A stretch of DNA of 64,000 bases from Ramlibacter agri (GCF_012927085.1 NZ_JABBFX010000002.1:1054001-1118000), one strand, 5' to 3'; positions 44,472-53,645 are shown, counted from the first letter of the stretch. Translations and numbers: made by a program. The notes: a model not told the origin generated them from the letters alone.

Positions 44472-45734
44472 ATGAATCCTTCCGAAGCGTTGACGCTGGG
44501 CTTCGCCGCCTTCCTGCTGGCCAACCTGGTGGTGAAGTTCTGGCTCTCCAGCCGCCAGCTGCGCCACGTGGCCCGCAACCGCGAGCAGGTGCCGCCTGCT
44601 TTCGCCGGCACCGTGTCGCTCGCAGCGCACCAGAAGGCCGCCGACTACACGGTCGCCAAGTCGCGCCTGGGCATGGTCGAAATAGCCTGGTCCAGCGCGG
44701 TGCTGCTTGGCTGGACCCTGCTGGGCGGCCTGGACGTCCTGAACTACGCGCTGCTCGCCTGGCTCGGCCCGGGCATGTGGCAGCAGCTGGCGCTGCTGGC
44801 CTGCTTCGCCGCCATCGGCGGCCTGCTGGAACTGCCCTTCTCGCTGTACCACACCTTCGTCGTCGAGGAGCATTTCGGCTTCAACAAGATGACGTGGAAG
44901 CTGTGGCTGGGCGATGCGATCAAGGGCATCGTGCTGGGCGCGCTGATCGGCCTGCCGATCGCCGCGCTGATCCTGTGGCTGATGGGCGCGGCCGGCAGCT
45001 GGTGGTGGCTGTGGGCCTGGGCGGTCTGGATGGGGTTCAACCTGCTGCTGCTGGTGATCTACCCCACCTTCATCGCGCCGCTGTTCAACAAGTTCCAGCC
45101 GCTGGAAGACGAAGCGCTGAAGGCGCGCGTGACCGCCCTCATGCAGCGCTGCGGCTTCGCGGCCAAGGGCCTGTTCGTCATGGACGGCAGCAAGCGCAGC
45201 GCCCACGCCAACGCCTACTTCACCGGCTTCGGCGCAGCCAAGCGCGTGGTGTTCTACGACACGCTGCTGGCCAAGCTCTCGCCGGGCGAAGTGGACGCCG
45301 TGCTCGCGCACGAACTGGGCCACTTCCGCCACAAGCACATCGTCAAGCGCATCGTGGCGATGTTTGCGATCAGCCTGGCGGGCTTCGCGCTGCTCGGCTG
45401 GCTGGCGACGCAGCTCTGGTTCTACACGGGCCTCGGCGTGCGGCCCAGCCTCAACGCGCCCAACGACGCGCTGGCGCTGCTGCTGTTCCTGCTGGCCGTG
45501 CCGCTGGTGAGCTACTTCATCTCGCCGTTGATGGCGCAGTTCTCGCGCCGGCACGAGTTCGAAGCCGATGCCTTCGCCGTGCAGCAGACCAATGGCCAGG
45601 ACCTGGGCAACGCGCTGCTGAAGCTCTACGAGGACAACGCCTCCACGCTGACGCCCGACCCGGTGTTCGTGAAGTTCTACTACTCGCATCCGCCGGCGTC
45701 CGAACGCCTCGCACGGCTGGGGGCGGCGGCATGA
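44472..45734 (+). CDS. M48-family membrane zinc metalloprotease (Ste24-like)
   Basis: A 420-residue integral membrane protease. Several membrane helices surround the catalytic HELGH at about residues 280-284 (LAHELGHFRHKH), with the third zinc ligand in RRHEFEADAFA. The N-terminal Ste24-type region has LPFSLYHTFVVEEHFGFN. In bacteria these proteases act in membrane protein quality control; a CAAX-processing role is not expected. Start is ATG 44472 behind GAGG; a much longer upstream frame is an antisense shadow of orn. It overlaps phhB by four bases. Confidence 0.9.
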   Translation: MNPSEALTLGFAAFLLANLVVKFWLSSRQLRHVARNREQVPPAFAGTVSLAAHQKAADYTVAKSRLGMVEIAWSSAVLLGWTLLGGLDVLNYALLAWLGPGMWQQLALLACFAAIGGLLELPFSLYHTFVVEEHFGFNKMTWKLWLGDAIKGIVLGALIGLPIAALILWLMGAAGSWWWLWAWAVWMGFNLLLLVIYPTFIAPLFNKFQPLEDEALKARVTALMQRCGFAAKGLFVMDGSKRSAHANAYFTGFGAAKRVVFYDTLLAKLSPGEVDAVLAHELGHFRHKHIVKRIVAMFAISLAGFALLGWLATQLWFYTGLGVRPSLNAPNDALALLLFLLAVPLVSYFISPLMAQFSRRHEFEADAFAVQQTNGQDLGNALLKLYEDNASTLTPDPVFVKFYYSHPPASERLARLGAAA

Positions 45735-46027
45735 GCCGTGCGCTGACGCCCACGCAGATCGTCACGCGGCTCGCGGAGCTTCCGGGCTGGAAGCTCAGTG
45801 GCGACGGCGCCGACGTTGCCATCGAACGCACCTACACCTTCGCGAACTACTACGAGACCATCGCCTTCGTGAACGCGCTTGCCTTCATCGCCCACGCGGC
45901 GGACCACCACCCCGACCTGTCCGTGCACTTCAATCGCTGCGTGGTGCGCTTCAGCACGCACGACGTGCAGGGCATCTCCGACACCGATTTCGCCTGCGCC
46001 GCGCGCGCCGACGCCCTGCTCGCATGA
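45731..46027 (+). CDS. phhB: pterin-4-alpha-carbinolamine dehydratase
   Basis: A 98-residue enzyme that dehydrates 4a-hydroxytetrahydropterin to recycle the cofactor of aromatic amino acid hydroxylases. The signature histidines are in AHAADHHPDLSVHF. Its ATG overlaps the protease stop (ATGA), and it precedes rsgA by nine bases. No phenylalanine hydroxylase gene is in the window. Confidence 0.92.
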   Translation: MSRALTPTQIVTRLAELPGWKLSGDGADVAIERTYTFANYYETIAFVNALAFIAHAADHHPDLSVHFNRCVVRFSTHDVQGISDTDFACAARADALLA

Positions 46028-46036
46028 GGTTCCATC

Positions 46037-46963
46037 TTGGCTGATCTGGGCCCGCCGCAGGCGGGGCTCGTCGTCGCCAGCCACGGGCGCCACTGCCTGG
46101 TGGAGGCCGCGGACGGCACGCGCCGCATCTGCCATTCGCGCGGCAAGCGCAGCGAGTCGGTCGTGGGCGACCGCGTGGAGTGGCGCGTCACCGGCGACGA
46201 AGGCCTGGTGAGCAAGGTGCAGCCGCGCCGCAACCTGTTCTACCGGCAGGACGAGATCCGCACCAAGTCCTTCGCCGCCAACCTCGACACGGTGCTGGTG
46301 CTGATCGCGGCCGAGCCCGAGTTCTCCGAGACGCAACTGGCGCGCGCGCTGATCGCCGCGGAAGCGCAGCACATCACGCCGCTGGTGGCCCTGAACAAGA
46401 GCGACCTGGTCGAGCCTTTCGAGCGCGCCTGGCGGCGGCTGCTGCCTTACCAGCACATGGGCTACGGCGTGTTGCCGCTGTCGCTGCGCGTGTCCAAGGA
46501 AGCGGACCGCGAGAGCCTGCGCAAGCACCTGCAGGCGAAGACGACGCTGGTGCTGGGCCCCTCGGGCGCCGGCAAGAGCACGCTGATCAACCTGCTGGTG
46601 CCCGAGGCGCGCGTGCTCACCGGCGAGATCTCGCAGGCGCTCAACTCGGGCAAGCACACGACCACGGCCACCACGTGGTACTGGGTCGATCCCGAGCGCA
46701 CGACGGCGCTCATCGACTCGCCGGGCTTCCAGGAATTCGGCCTGCACCACATCGAAGCCACCCAGCTCGCCGCGCTGATGCCCGACCTGAAGCCGCACGT
46801 GGCGCATTGCCGCTTCTACAACTGCACGCACATGCACGAGCCCAGCTGCGGCGTGCGTGCGGCCGTGGCCGAGGAAGGCGACCCGAGCTTGGAGCGCATC
46901 CAACCCAACCGTTACCGCATCTACCGGCAGCTGTTCGAAGAGCTGTCTCAGCCAAAGTACTGA
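46037..46963 (+). CDS. rsgA: ribosome small-subunit GTPase A
   Basis: A 308-residue circularly permuted GTPase that acts late in 30S maturation. The N-terminal OB domain is followed by G4 ALNKSDLV, G1 GPSGAGKST and G3 DSPGFQEFG. The C-terminal zinc site is C-x-FYNCTHMHEPSC. The start appears to be TTG at 46037, preceded by GAGGT at a good distance; no ATG occurs near the expected N-terminus. Confidence 0.93.
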   Translation: MADLGPPQAGLVVASHGRHCLVEAADGTRRICHSRGKRSESVVGDRVEWRVTGDEGLVSKVQPRRNLFYRQDEIRTKSFAANLDTVLVLIAAEPEFSETQLARALIAAEAQHITPLVALNKSDLVEPFERAWRRLLPYQHMGYGVLPLSLRVSKEADRESLRKHLQAKTTLVLGPSGAGKSTLINLLVPEARVLTGEISQALNSGKHTTTATTWYWVDPERTTALIDSPGFQEFGLHHIEATQLAALMPDLKPHVAHCRFYNCTHMHEPSCGVRAAVAEEGDPSLERIQPNRYRIYRQLFEELSQPKY

Positions 46964-47043
46964 AGCGGATGGGTAAAGCCGGGGCGTGGCTCTTGTGAAC
47001 CTGGCGCCTCGGCCTCATCTTGGTGGCAGGAGACTTGACCACC

Positions 47044-47496
47044 ATGAGCCAGCTGCACGTCGTCTGCCCGCACTGCCACACCACCAACCGCATCCAGTCC
47101 GCCGACCTCGACAAATCGCCCGATTGCGGCAGCTGCCACCAGGCGCTTTTCAACGGCCATCCGGAGAACCTGAACGCCACCGACTTCGAGCGCCACATCA
47201 CGCGCGGCGACCTGCCGGTGCTGGTGGATTTCTGGGCGCCGTGGTGCGGCCCGTGCCGGATGATGGCGCCCGCCTTCGAGCAGGCCGCGAGCGTGCTGGA
47301 GCCGAAGGTGCAGGTGGTGAAGGTCAATACCGACGAGGCGCAAGGCCTCGGTGCGCGGCTCAACATCCGCAGCATCCCGACCCTGGCGCTGTTCGCCGGT
47401 GGCAAGGAAATCGCGCGGCAGGCCGGCGCGATGGGCGCCAATGACATCGTGCGCTGGACGCAGGCGCAGTTGGCCCGCGTGCCGGCGGCGGCTTAG
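47044..47496 (+). CDS. trxC: thioredoxin 2 (zinc-finger thioredoxin)
   Basis: A 150-residue thioredoxin. The N-terminal zinc ribbon is formed by CPHC and CGSC (about residues 9-12 and 29-32). The redox site WCGPC lies near residue 66. TrxC is often induced under oxidative stress. Start is ATG 47044, preceded by AGGAGA; the in-frame upstream GTG adds eight unlikely residues. It is convergent with the cobD-like gene, overlapping it by four bases (47493-47496). Confidence 0.92.
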   Translation: MSQLHVVCPHCHTTNRIQSADLDKSPDCGSCHQALFNGHPENLNATDFERHITRGDLPVLVDFWAPWCGPCRMMAPAFEQAASVLEPKVQVVKVNTDEAQGLGARLNIRSIPTLALFAGGKEIARQAGAMGANDIVRWTQAQLARVPAAA

Positions 47497-48494
47497 CCCA
47501 GCAAACGCGCCAGCGTCAACAGCGCCAGCAACACCATCCACAACACCACCGAGCGCCACACCAGCCCCACGATGCTGCGCAGGTGCTGGGGCTCGGCTTC
47601 GCGGCCGGGCGTCGACGCGGTGTCCAGCGGCGGCTCCAGGCCCAGGCCGCCGGTGCTGGCGAAAGGCTGCGTGCTGTTCGGCGCGAAAGCGGGCTTGAGG
47701 GCCTCGCCGCCCAGGCGCACGTTGACGGCGCCGGAGGTCGCGGCCAGGATCACGCCGTCGTTGTCGTTGGGAAAGCGCTGCGCGTAGTTGCGCCAGCAGT
47801 CGATGGCTTCCTCGAAGCTGCCGACCACTGCGAAGGCGATGGCGGTCAGCCGCGCGGGCACCCAGTCGATCACGCCCCAGGCCCGACCCGCGGAATCCTG
47901 CAGCGCCTGGCTGGCCGGCTGCGCGTGGATGCGGTTGCGGTACTTCCAGTAGCGCGCCACGAATTCGCCCATGCGGTACAGTACCGCGCCCGCCGGCCCG
48001 AGGCCGAAGGCCGCCAGCACCGAATACCAGGCCAGCACGCCGAACACATGGCGGTGCGCGGCCAGCACGGAATACTCGATCACGTGCCGCACGATTTCGC
48101 TGCGCGGAAGCTCGCTGGCATCCACCCGCTGCCATTGCGCCAGCAGCTGGCGCGCCAGCGTTTCGTCGCCGGCATCGAGCGCGTCGCGGATCTCGGTGAA
48201 GTGGTGGCTGAACTGGCGGAAGCCCAGCGTCGTGTAAAGCACGGCCACGTTCCACAGCATCGCGGCCGGCCAGCCGATGGCGGCCATCAACAGCCAGTGG
48301 ATGCCCAGCGCCACCAGCGCGGGCCCGACCACGGCCAGCGACCACGCGACCCAGCCGTGGTGCGGCTTGCCGGCGTCGAAGTTGCGGCTGACCCAGCGCG
48401 CCCACACCCGCAGGCCGGTGTGGATCGGGTTGTGGCTGCCCAGCGGCCGCACCTGTTCGATCAAGAACGCGAACAGGATGGCGAAGAAACTCAT
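47493..48494 (-). CDS. CobD/CbiB-family membrane protein
   Basis: A 333-residue inner-membrane protein related to adenosylcobinamide-phosphate synthase. About four hydrophobic segments are present. The family-like segment FPNDNDGVILAATSGAVNVRLGG lies near residues 240-262 (compare N-D-G-x-x-AxxAGAL in CobD). Burkholderiales commonly carry such a divergent CobD-like gene away from cobalamin operons. No other cobalamin gene adjoins it, so the true role is uncertain. It lies 77 bases after the Nudix gene's stop on the same strand. Confidence 0.7.
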   Translation of the reverse strand: MSFFAILFAFLIEQVRPLGSHNPIHTGLRVWARWVSRNFDAGKPHHGWVAWSLAVVGPALVALGIHWLLMAAIGWPAAMLWNVAVLYTTLGFRQFSHHFTEIRDALDAGDETLARQLLAQWQRVDASELPRSEIVRHVIEYSVLAAHRHVFGVLAWYSVLAAFGLGPAGAVLYRMGEFVARYWKYRNRIHAQPASQALQDSAGRAWGVIDWVPARLTAIAFAVVGSFEEAIDCWRNYAQRFPNDNDGVILAATSGAVNVRLGGEALKPAFAPNSTQPFASTGGLGLEPPLDTASTPGREAEPQHLRSIVGLVWRSVVLWMVLLALLTLARLLG

Positions 48495-48571
48495 GGGGAG
48501 ATCATAAAGGCATGTCATCCCGGGCCTGCCCGGGGCCATGGATTGCGGCTCGAGGCCGCAATGACAAGCCC

Positions 48572-49285
48572 TTACGCAGCCAGGAACCGGTAGAAATTGC
48601 GCAGCATCGCCGCCGTCGCGCCCCAGATGAAGCGCTCGCGGGTGCCGTCGTAGTACGGCATCGACAGCCACTCGCGCCGCACCCCGCCGATGTCGATGGC
48701 GTGGCGGTGGTGGTGCGCCGGGTTCATCAGGAAGTCCAGCGGCACCTCGAAGGCGTCGGCAACCTCGTTCGCGTTCAGCGTCGCGTGGTAGTCCGGGCGC
48801 ACCAGCGCGATCACCGGCGTGACGATGAACATCGTGCCCGTGGTGTAGGTGGGCAACATGCCCAGCACCTCGGCCTCCTCGCGCGCCAGGCCGATCTCCT
48901 CCTGCGCCTCGCGCAGCGCCGTGTCGGCCGCGTCGATGTCGGTCTCGTCGCGCTTGCCGCCGGGGAAGGCCACCTGGCCCGAATGCGTGGTGAGGTGCGC
49001 CGTGCGCTCCGTCAGCAGCACCATCGGGCGCTCGCGCGTGACGATGGGCACCAGCACCGAGGCCTGGGCCGGCTGGCGGTCGGTGAAGCGGCGCTCCAGG
49101 ACGATCTCCGGCTCCCAGGCCGGCGGCGCCGCGAAGCGGGCGCGCAGGGCGGCCGGCAGCAGGCGGTCCGCCCGCACTTCCGGCAGCTGGCTGTCGATGC
49201 CGACCACCGGCGCCCGGCGCGGGTCGAAGCCGGGGATCTTGGACAGCGCAGTTTCGGGGGGCAGGTGGGAAGCGTTGGATGTCAT
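48572..49285 (-). CDS. Nudix hydrolase, CoA pyrophosphatase (NudL)-like
   Basis: A 237-residue Nudix protein. The Nudix box is readable as GGKRDETD-x6-ALREAQEEIGL, with catalytic glutamates in REAQEE. The preceding LTERTAHLTTHSGQVAFPGG is the motif of CoA-diphosphohydrolases that clear CoA and acyl-CoA to phosphopantetheine. It is widely conserved beside the rplS operon in this group. A terminator for rplS lies between the two genes. Confidence 0.88.
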   Translation of the reverse strand: MTSNASHLPPETALSKIPGFDPRRAPVVGIDSQLPEVRADRLLPAALRARFAAPPAWEPEIVLERRFTDRQPAQASVLVPIVTRERPMVLLTERTAHLTTHSGQVAFPGGKRDETDIDAADTALREAQEEIGLAREEAEVLGMLPTYTTGTMFIVTPVIALVRPDYHATLNANEVADAFEVPLDFLMNPAHHHRHAIDIGGVRREWLSMPYYDGTRERFIWGATAAMLRNFYRFLAA

Positions 49286-49290
49286 GGTGC

Positions 49291-49327
49291 AAAAGAAAAA
49301 CCGCCGCGAGCTCGGGGCTTGCGGCGG
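49291..49327 (-). terminator. intrinsic terminator of the rpsP-rplS operon
   Basis: On the minus strand, CCGCCGC (49327-49321) pairs with GCGGCGG (49307-49301), with further pairing possible inside the loop, followed by TTTTTCTTTT. It lies 24 bases after the rplS stop. Confidence 0.85.
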
Positions 49328-49351
49328 CTTGTTCGGAAGGTGTCGCTCCGC

Positions 49352-49732
49352 TTATTCGGCGGCGACGTCCTTCACGCGGTGGGCCAGCTTTTCCTTGATG
49401 CGGGCCGACTTGCCGGAACGCTCGCGCAGGTAGTACAGCTTGGCGCGGCGGACGTCGCCGCGGCGCTTGACTTCGACGCCGGCGATCAGCGGGCTGTAGG
49501 TCTGGAAGGTCCGCTCGACGCCTTCGCCGCTGGAGATCTTGCGCACGGTGAACGCGCTGTTCAGGCCGCGGTTGCGCTTGGCGATCACGACGCCTTCGTA
49601 GGCCTGCACGCGCTTGCGGGTGCCTTCGACGACGTTCACGGAAACGATCACGGTGTCGCCGGGGGCGAATTCGGGAACGTTCTTGCCCAGGCGGGCGATT
49701 TCCTCTTGCTCGAGGGTCTGGATCAGGTTCAT
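49352..49732 (-). CDS. rplS: 50S ribosomal protein L19
   Basis: A 126-residue L19, recognised by [21 protein letters not shown] and [17 protein letters not shown]. Start is ATG 49732 behind GAGGAAA. It is the last gene of the rpsP-rimM-trmD-rplS operon and has its own strong -10 (TATAAT, 49834-49829) overlapping the end of trmD. Confidence 0.97.
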   Translation of the reverse strand: MNLIQTLEQEEIARLGKNVPEFAPGDTVIVSVNVVEGTRKRVQAYEGVVIAKRNRGLNSAFTVRKISSGEGVERTFQTYSPLIAGVEVKRRGDVRRAKLYYLRERSGKSARIKEKLAHRVKDVAAE

Positions 49733-49828
49733 GGTTTCCTCGTCGATCGTGACCGCGCTACGCAAGCTACGCAAGGCTGCCGCACGGAAATGGCGGAAGC
49801 GGCCGGGCAGAGGATCGGACAGCCGAAG

Positions 49829-49834
49829 ATTATA
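49829..49834 (-). promoter_or_regulatory. internal rplS promoter -10
   Basis: TATAAT in the context GTTATAATCTTCGGCT, nearly identical to the context of the rpsP promoter -10. The -35 region is weak. A 97-base leader precedes rplS. Confidence 0.5.
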
Positions 49835-50573
49835 ACCCGGCCAGGAAAGCCTCGTCGGCCCGGGTCAGCCGGCCGGCCTGGCGGGCCGCGGCGATCAGGT
49901 CCGGCCGCTCGCGGGCCGTCAGCGCCAGGCGCTGCTGGCGCCGCCAGGCCTCGATGCGGGCATGGTGGCCGGACAGCAGTTCCTCCGGCACCTTCCGGCC
50001 GTCCCATTCCTCGGGCCGGGTGTAGTGCGGGCAATCCAGCAGGCCGTCCAGCGCGGGGTTGAAGCTGTCCTCCTGGTGGCTGCCGGCGTCGTTCAGCACG
50101 CCGGGCTGCAGCCGCGCCACCGCGTCCAGCAGCGCCATCGCGGCAATCTCGCCGCCCGAAAGCACGAAGTCGCCCAGGCTCAGCTGCACGTCGACATGCG
50201 CATCGATGAAGCGCTGGTCGATGCCTTCGTAGCGGCCGCACAGCAGGACGGCGCCTTCGCTGGCGGACCAGCGTTCCACCTGGCCGTGGTCCAGGCGCTG
50301 GCCGATCGGGGAAAAGAGCACGACCGGCGCGTCGTCATCGCGATCGGCCTTGATGGCCGCCAGGCACTTCGCCAGCGGCTCGGCCAGCATCACCATGCCG
50401 GGGCCGCCGCCGAAGGGCCGGTCGTCCACGCGCCGGTAATTGCCCTCGGCGAAATCGCGCAGGTTCCACAGGCGCACGTCGACCTGCTTCGTCTCGTAGG
50501 CGCGGCGCGTCACGCCGGCCGTGAGGAAGGGGGCGAACAGCTCGGGGAACAGCGTGATGACGTCGAAGCGCAT
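49830..50573 (-). CDS. trmD: tRNA (guanine37-N1)-methyltransferase
   Basis: A 247-residue SPOUT methyltransferase making m1G37 in tRNAs. Trefoil-knot motifs include [13 protein letters not shown] and [16 protein letters not shown], plus FGGGPGMVM in the N-terminal half. Its order with rimM and rplS is conserved, but here an acyltransferase gene separates it from rimM. Confidence 0.96.
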   Translation of the reverse strand: MRFDVITLFPELFAPFLTAGVTRRAYETKQVDVRLWNLRDFAEGNYRRVDDRPFGGGPGMVMLAEPLAKCLAAIKADRDDDAPVVLFSPIGQRLDHGQVERWSASEGAVLLCGRYEGIDQRFIDAHVDVQLSLGDFVLSGGEIAAMALLDAVARLQPGVLNDAGSHQEDSFNPALDGLLDCPHYTRPEEWDGRKVPEELLSGHHARIEAWRRQQRLALTARERPDLIAAARQAGRLTRADEAFLAGL

Positions 50574-50591
50574 GCAGGAATCCAGGAAGGG

Positions 50592-51620
50592 CTAGCGCGC
50601 CAGCGCCGGCGCCCGGGCCGCGCGCCGGCGGGTGGCCCAGGCCTCCAGGGTATGGAAGGAGCCGGCGGCCAGCGCCACGCTGAGCGGGATGCCCACCAGG
50701 AGCACGTCTTCCCAGCGGCGCGTTTCGCGCAGCCAGCAGAACACGGGATAGTGCCACAGGTACAGCCCGTAGGAGATGCGCCCCACCCAGGCCAGCAGCG
50801 GGCGCGAAAGCATCTTCGCCAGCTGGGAAGAGCGGTCGCGCGCGCCGAAGATCACCGCGGCGGTGGCCAGCTCCACCAGGCCCATGCCCCAGGTCAGCAC
50901 CCAGAGGTCGCCCCAATGGAAATGGGCGATGAGCAGCAGCGCCGGCAGCGGCAGCCACAAGGCCCAGGGCAGCCAGCGGCGCAGCGCGAGGCGCCAGCGC
51001 GGGTCGCGCAGCGCGGCGGCCAGGCAGGCCCCCAGCAGCAGGCCGGACAGGCGCGTGTCGGTGCGGTAGTAGACCTCGATCCAGTCCTGGCCGCGCACCA
51101 GCCAGACCCAGCGCACGAGGGTTGCAAGCACCCAGGCGAAGGCCAGGACGGCCGGCAGCGAAGCGCGCGTCCAGCGCCGGCAGGCCGCCCACAGCAGCAC
51201 CGGCCAGAGCAGGTAGAAGTGCATCTCCACCGCCAGCGACCAGGTGTGGCTCAGGAAGTGCGGCGTGCCCCAGAACGCCACGCCGTAATCGGAGAGGTAG
51301 ACGGCCGCCAGCGCCGCCTGCGTTCCATGGTCGGCGACTTCCGGCCAGAGGTAGGGCGCGATGAGCACATAGGCCGCAAGCATCGCCAGCAAAGCCGGGG
51401 CGAGCCGCAGCAGGCGCCGGCGCCAGAAGCCCGCCAGGTCGATGCGGCCACTGGCATCCATTTCCGCCAGCAGCAGCGAGGTGATGAGGAAGCCGCTCAG
51501 GACGAAGAACACGTCGACGCCCAGGTAGCCGGCCGGCGCCAGCGGCGCCCGGGCGTGGAACAGCATCACCACCAGGACGGCCACGGCCCGCAGGCCATCC
51601 AGCGCGGGGTTGTAATTCAT
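50592..51620 (-). CDS. acyltransferase-3 family membrane protein inserted in the trmD operon
   Basis: A 342-residue protein with about ten membrane helices of the OafA/acyltransferase-3 family. It opens with PALDGLRAVAVLVVMLFHA and has GVDVFFVLSGFLI, the two conserved motifs near the catalytic His (about residue 22). Such enzymes O-acetylate surface polysaccharides or lipids. The C-terminus is Arg/Ala-rich, and there is no extra SGNH domain. It sits between rimM and trmD on the same strand with gaps of 56 and 18 bases, so it is probably transcribed with translation genes. That is an unusual location and suggests insertion. Confidence 0.88.
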   Translation of the reverse strand: MNYNPALDGLRAVAVLVVMLFHARAPLAPAGYLGVDVFFVLSGFLITSLLLAEMDASGRIDLAGFWRRRLLRLAPALLAMLAAYVLIAPYLWPEVADHGTQAALAAVYLSDYGVAFWGTPHFLSHTWSLAVEMHFYLLWPVLLWAACRRWTRASLPAVLAFAWVLATLVRWVWLVRGQDWIEVYYRTDTRLSGLLLGACLAAALRDPRWRLALRRWLPWALWLPLPALLLIAHFHWGDLWVLTWGMGLVELATAAVIFGARDRSSQLAKMLSRPLLAWVGRISYGLYLWHYPVFCWLRETRRWEDVLLVGIPLSVALAAGSFHTLEAWATRRRAARAPALAR

Positions 51621-51676
51621 TGCGGGGAATGCTGCCGAAGATGGCGGCAGCTGTCGAGGCAGGTGTTGCGCCCGCG

Positions 51677-52273
51677 CTAGTAATCCAGCTGCCAGTCGAC
51701 GTTGATGCGCTTGCCGGGGAGGTCCACGCCGTCGACGTAGGCGGAGACGAAAGGCAGCATGCGCTCCTGCGCCTTGCCGTCCTCTTCGTATTCCAGCACC
51801 AGCACCGTCTGCGGGCCGGTGGAAAGCAGGTCCTTGACCTTGCCCAGGTGCACGCCTTCGCGGTTGAAGACGTCCAGGCCCAGCAGGTCGACCCAGTAGT
51901 ACTCGTCGTCGGAGGCGGTGGGGAAGGAGGAGCGCGGCACGAACACGCGCGCGCCCTTCAGCGCCTCGGCGCCACCGCGGTCATCCACCTCGTCGCAGCG
52001 GGCGACGATGGAATCGGAGTGGTCCTTGGCTTCGCGGATCTTCAGCAGCACCGTGCCGGAGAAGGCCTTGGGGCCTCTTTCCGGCGGCTGCAGGTACCAG
52101 CGCTTGGAGGAAAACAGCGCCTGCGGGTCGGCGCTGTGGGGCAGGACCTTGAACCAGCCCTTGATGCCCCAGGCATCGGCGATGCGCCCGATTTCGATGG
52201 CATCCGCGGGCAATTCCGTGGCATCGATTCCTGCCGGCAGCGCGGGGGCTGCCGCGCGGCCGGGCGCAGCCAT
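51677..52273 (-). CDS. rimM: 16S rRNA processing protein
   Basis: A 198-residue 30S assembly factor. The RimM domain has IGRIADAWGIKGWFKV near residues 28-43, and a PRC-barrel domain follows with YYWVDLLGLDVFN. An N-terminal Ala/Pro-rich extension of about 25 residues precedes the domain. It starts five bases after the rpsP stop and is cotranscribed. Confidence 0.95.
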   Translation of the reverse strand: MAAPGRAAAPALPAGIDATELPADAIEIGRIADAWGIKGWFKVLPHSADPQALFSSKRWYLQPPERGPKAFSGTVLLKIREAKDHSDSIVARCDEVDDRGGAEALKGARVFVPRSSFPTASDDEYYWVDLLGLDVFNREGVHLGKVKDLLSTGPQTVLVLEYEEDGKAQERMLPFVSAYVDGVDLPGKRINVDWQLDY

Positions 52274-52278
52274 GCTTT

Positions 52279-52542
52279 TTACGCCTGCGCGGTTTCGCCG
52301 GCGGCGGGAGCGGAGTTCACCAGGCGTTCCACGGTGGGGGAAGCCTGGGCGCCGACGCCCTTCCAGTAGGTCAGGCGATCCTGCGCGATGCGCAGTTTCT
52401 CTTCACCGTCCTTGGCCAGGGGGTTGTAGAAGCCCAGGCGCTCGATGAAGCGGCCGTCGCGACGCACGCGCTTGTCGGCGACGACGATGTTGAAGAAAGG
52501 ACGGTGCTTGGAACCGCCGCGGGAGAGTCGAATGACGACCAT
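52279..52542 (-). CDS. rpsP: 30S ribosomal protein S16
   Basis: An 87-residue S16, recognised by [23 protein letters not shown] and [11 protein letters not shown]. It is the first gene of the operon, preceded by AAGGA. A leader of about 100 bases separates it from its promoter. Confidence 0.97.
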   Translation of the reverse strand: MVVIRLSRGGSKHRPFFNIVVADKRVRRDGRFIERLGFYNPLAKDGEEKLRIAQDRLTYWKGVGAQASPTVERLVNSAPAAGETAQA

Positions 52543-52652
52543 GATTTATCCTTCGGGTGGGGATGAAGCACGTTCACAGAACGCGCATTTGTTCTTCCGG
52601 CGTTGAGACACGCGACTGGCCACCCGGCCAGCGACACGCTGAAAAGCCGACG

Positions 52653-52658
52653 ATTATA
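52653..52658 (-). promoter_or_regulatory. rpsP operon promoter -10
   Basis: A consensus TATAAT in GTTATAATCGTCGGCT, shared with the rplS internal promoter. The -35 is poor. A GC-rich stretch follows the -10, as in growth-rate-regulated promoters. Confidence 0.55.
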
Positions 52659-52673
52659 ACGTTTTCTCACCTT

Positions 52674-53198
52674 ATGCTCACCATCCGCGCCAGCTCGGAC
52701 CAGGACGTCCCTGCCATAGCCGCCATTTACGGCCACCACGTGCTCCATGGCACCGGCACTTTCGAGACCACGCCGCCCACCGAAACCGAGATGGCCGCCC
52801 GCCGCGCCGACGTGCTGGCCAAGGGCCTGCCCTACCTGGTGGCCGAGAACGCCGGCAAGGTGATCGGCTTCGCCTACTGCCAGTGGTTCAAGCCGCGGCC
52901 CGCCTACCGCTTTTCCGCCGAAGACTCGATCTACCTGCACCCGGATGCCGCCGGCCAGCGCCTGGGCAACAAGCTGCTGACTGAACTGGAAAAGCAGGCC
53001 GAGGCCGCCGGCGTGCGCAAGCTCATCGCCGTGATCGGCGACTCCGGCAACGTGCGCTCCATCGGCGTGCACCGCGCAGTGGGCTTCCGCCACGTGGGGA
53101 CCATCTCCTCCTGCGGCTGGAAGTTCGGCAAGTGGCTGGACATCGTGATGATGGAAAAGTCCGTCGGCCAGGGCGACCGCACGCCTCCGCAAGAATGA
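52674..53198 (+). CDS. GNAT N-acetyltransferase, phosphinothricin-acetyltransferase-like
   Basis: A 174-residue acetyl-CoA-dependent acetyltransferase. The N-terminal IRASSDQDVPAIAAIYGHHV and GTGTFETTPPT match the Pat/MnaT group, which acetylates phosphinothricin or methionine sulfone/sulfoximine. The acetyl-CoA loop lies around AAGQRLGNKLL. The ATG at 52674 gives the family start. It is divergent from rpsP and overlaps the TM2 gene by four bases. Confidence 0.85.
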   Translation: MLTIRASSDQDVPAIAAIYGHHVLHGTGTFETTPPTETEMAARRADVLAKGLPYLVAENAGKVIGFAYCQWFKPRPAYRFSAEDSIYLHPDAAGQRLGNKLLTELEKQAEAAGVRKLIAVIGDSGNVRSIGVHRAVGFRHVGTISSCGWKFGKWLDIVMMEKSVGQGDRTPPQE

Positions 53199-53641
53199 AA
53201 AGCAAGACCTTCGCGGCCTGGCTGGCCTTCCTGGGCGGCCCGGTGGGGCTGCATCGTTTCTACCTGCACGGCTGGCGCGACTGGCTCGGCTGGCTGCTGC
53301 CCCTGCCGACGCTGGCCGGCGCCTACGGCGTGCTGCGCATGTGGTCGCTGGGCCAGGACGACGGCCTGAGCTGGGTGCTGATCCCGATCCTGGGCTTCAC
53401 CGTGGCCGGCTGCTGCCTGACGGCCATCGTCTATGGCCTGAAGAAGCCGGAGGAGTGGAACGCGCGCTTCAACCCGCAGGCCGCGCCCGACGCAGCCGCG
53501 GGCCGCACGAACTGGGCGACGATCTGGGCGGTCGTGCTGGCGCTGATGATCGGCGCCATCGTCCTCATGGCCAGCATCGCCATCAGCTTCCAGGGCTACT
53601 TCCAGAACCAGGTGGAAGAAGGACGGAAGATCAGCGAGTAG
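53195..53641 (+). CDS. TM2-domain membrane protein
   Basis: A 148-residue protein. The TM2-type opening (AAWLAFLGGPVGLHRFYLHGWRD) is followed by three or four hydrophobic segments and a short cytoplasmic tail. TM2 proteins have no assigned mechanism. Start ATG 53195 overlaps the GNAT stop (ATGA), so the two are coupled. Confidence 0.8.
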   Translation: MKSKTFAAWLAFLGGPVGLHRFYLHGWRDWLGWLLPLPTLAGAYGVLRMWSLGQDDGLSWVLIPILGFTVAGCCLTAIVYGLKKPEEWNARFNPQAAPDAAAGRTNWATIWAVVLALMIGAIVLMASIAISFQGYFQNQVEEGRKISE

Positions 53642-53645
53642 CAGC

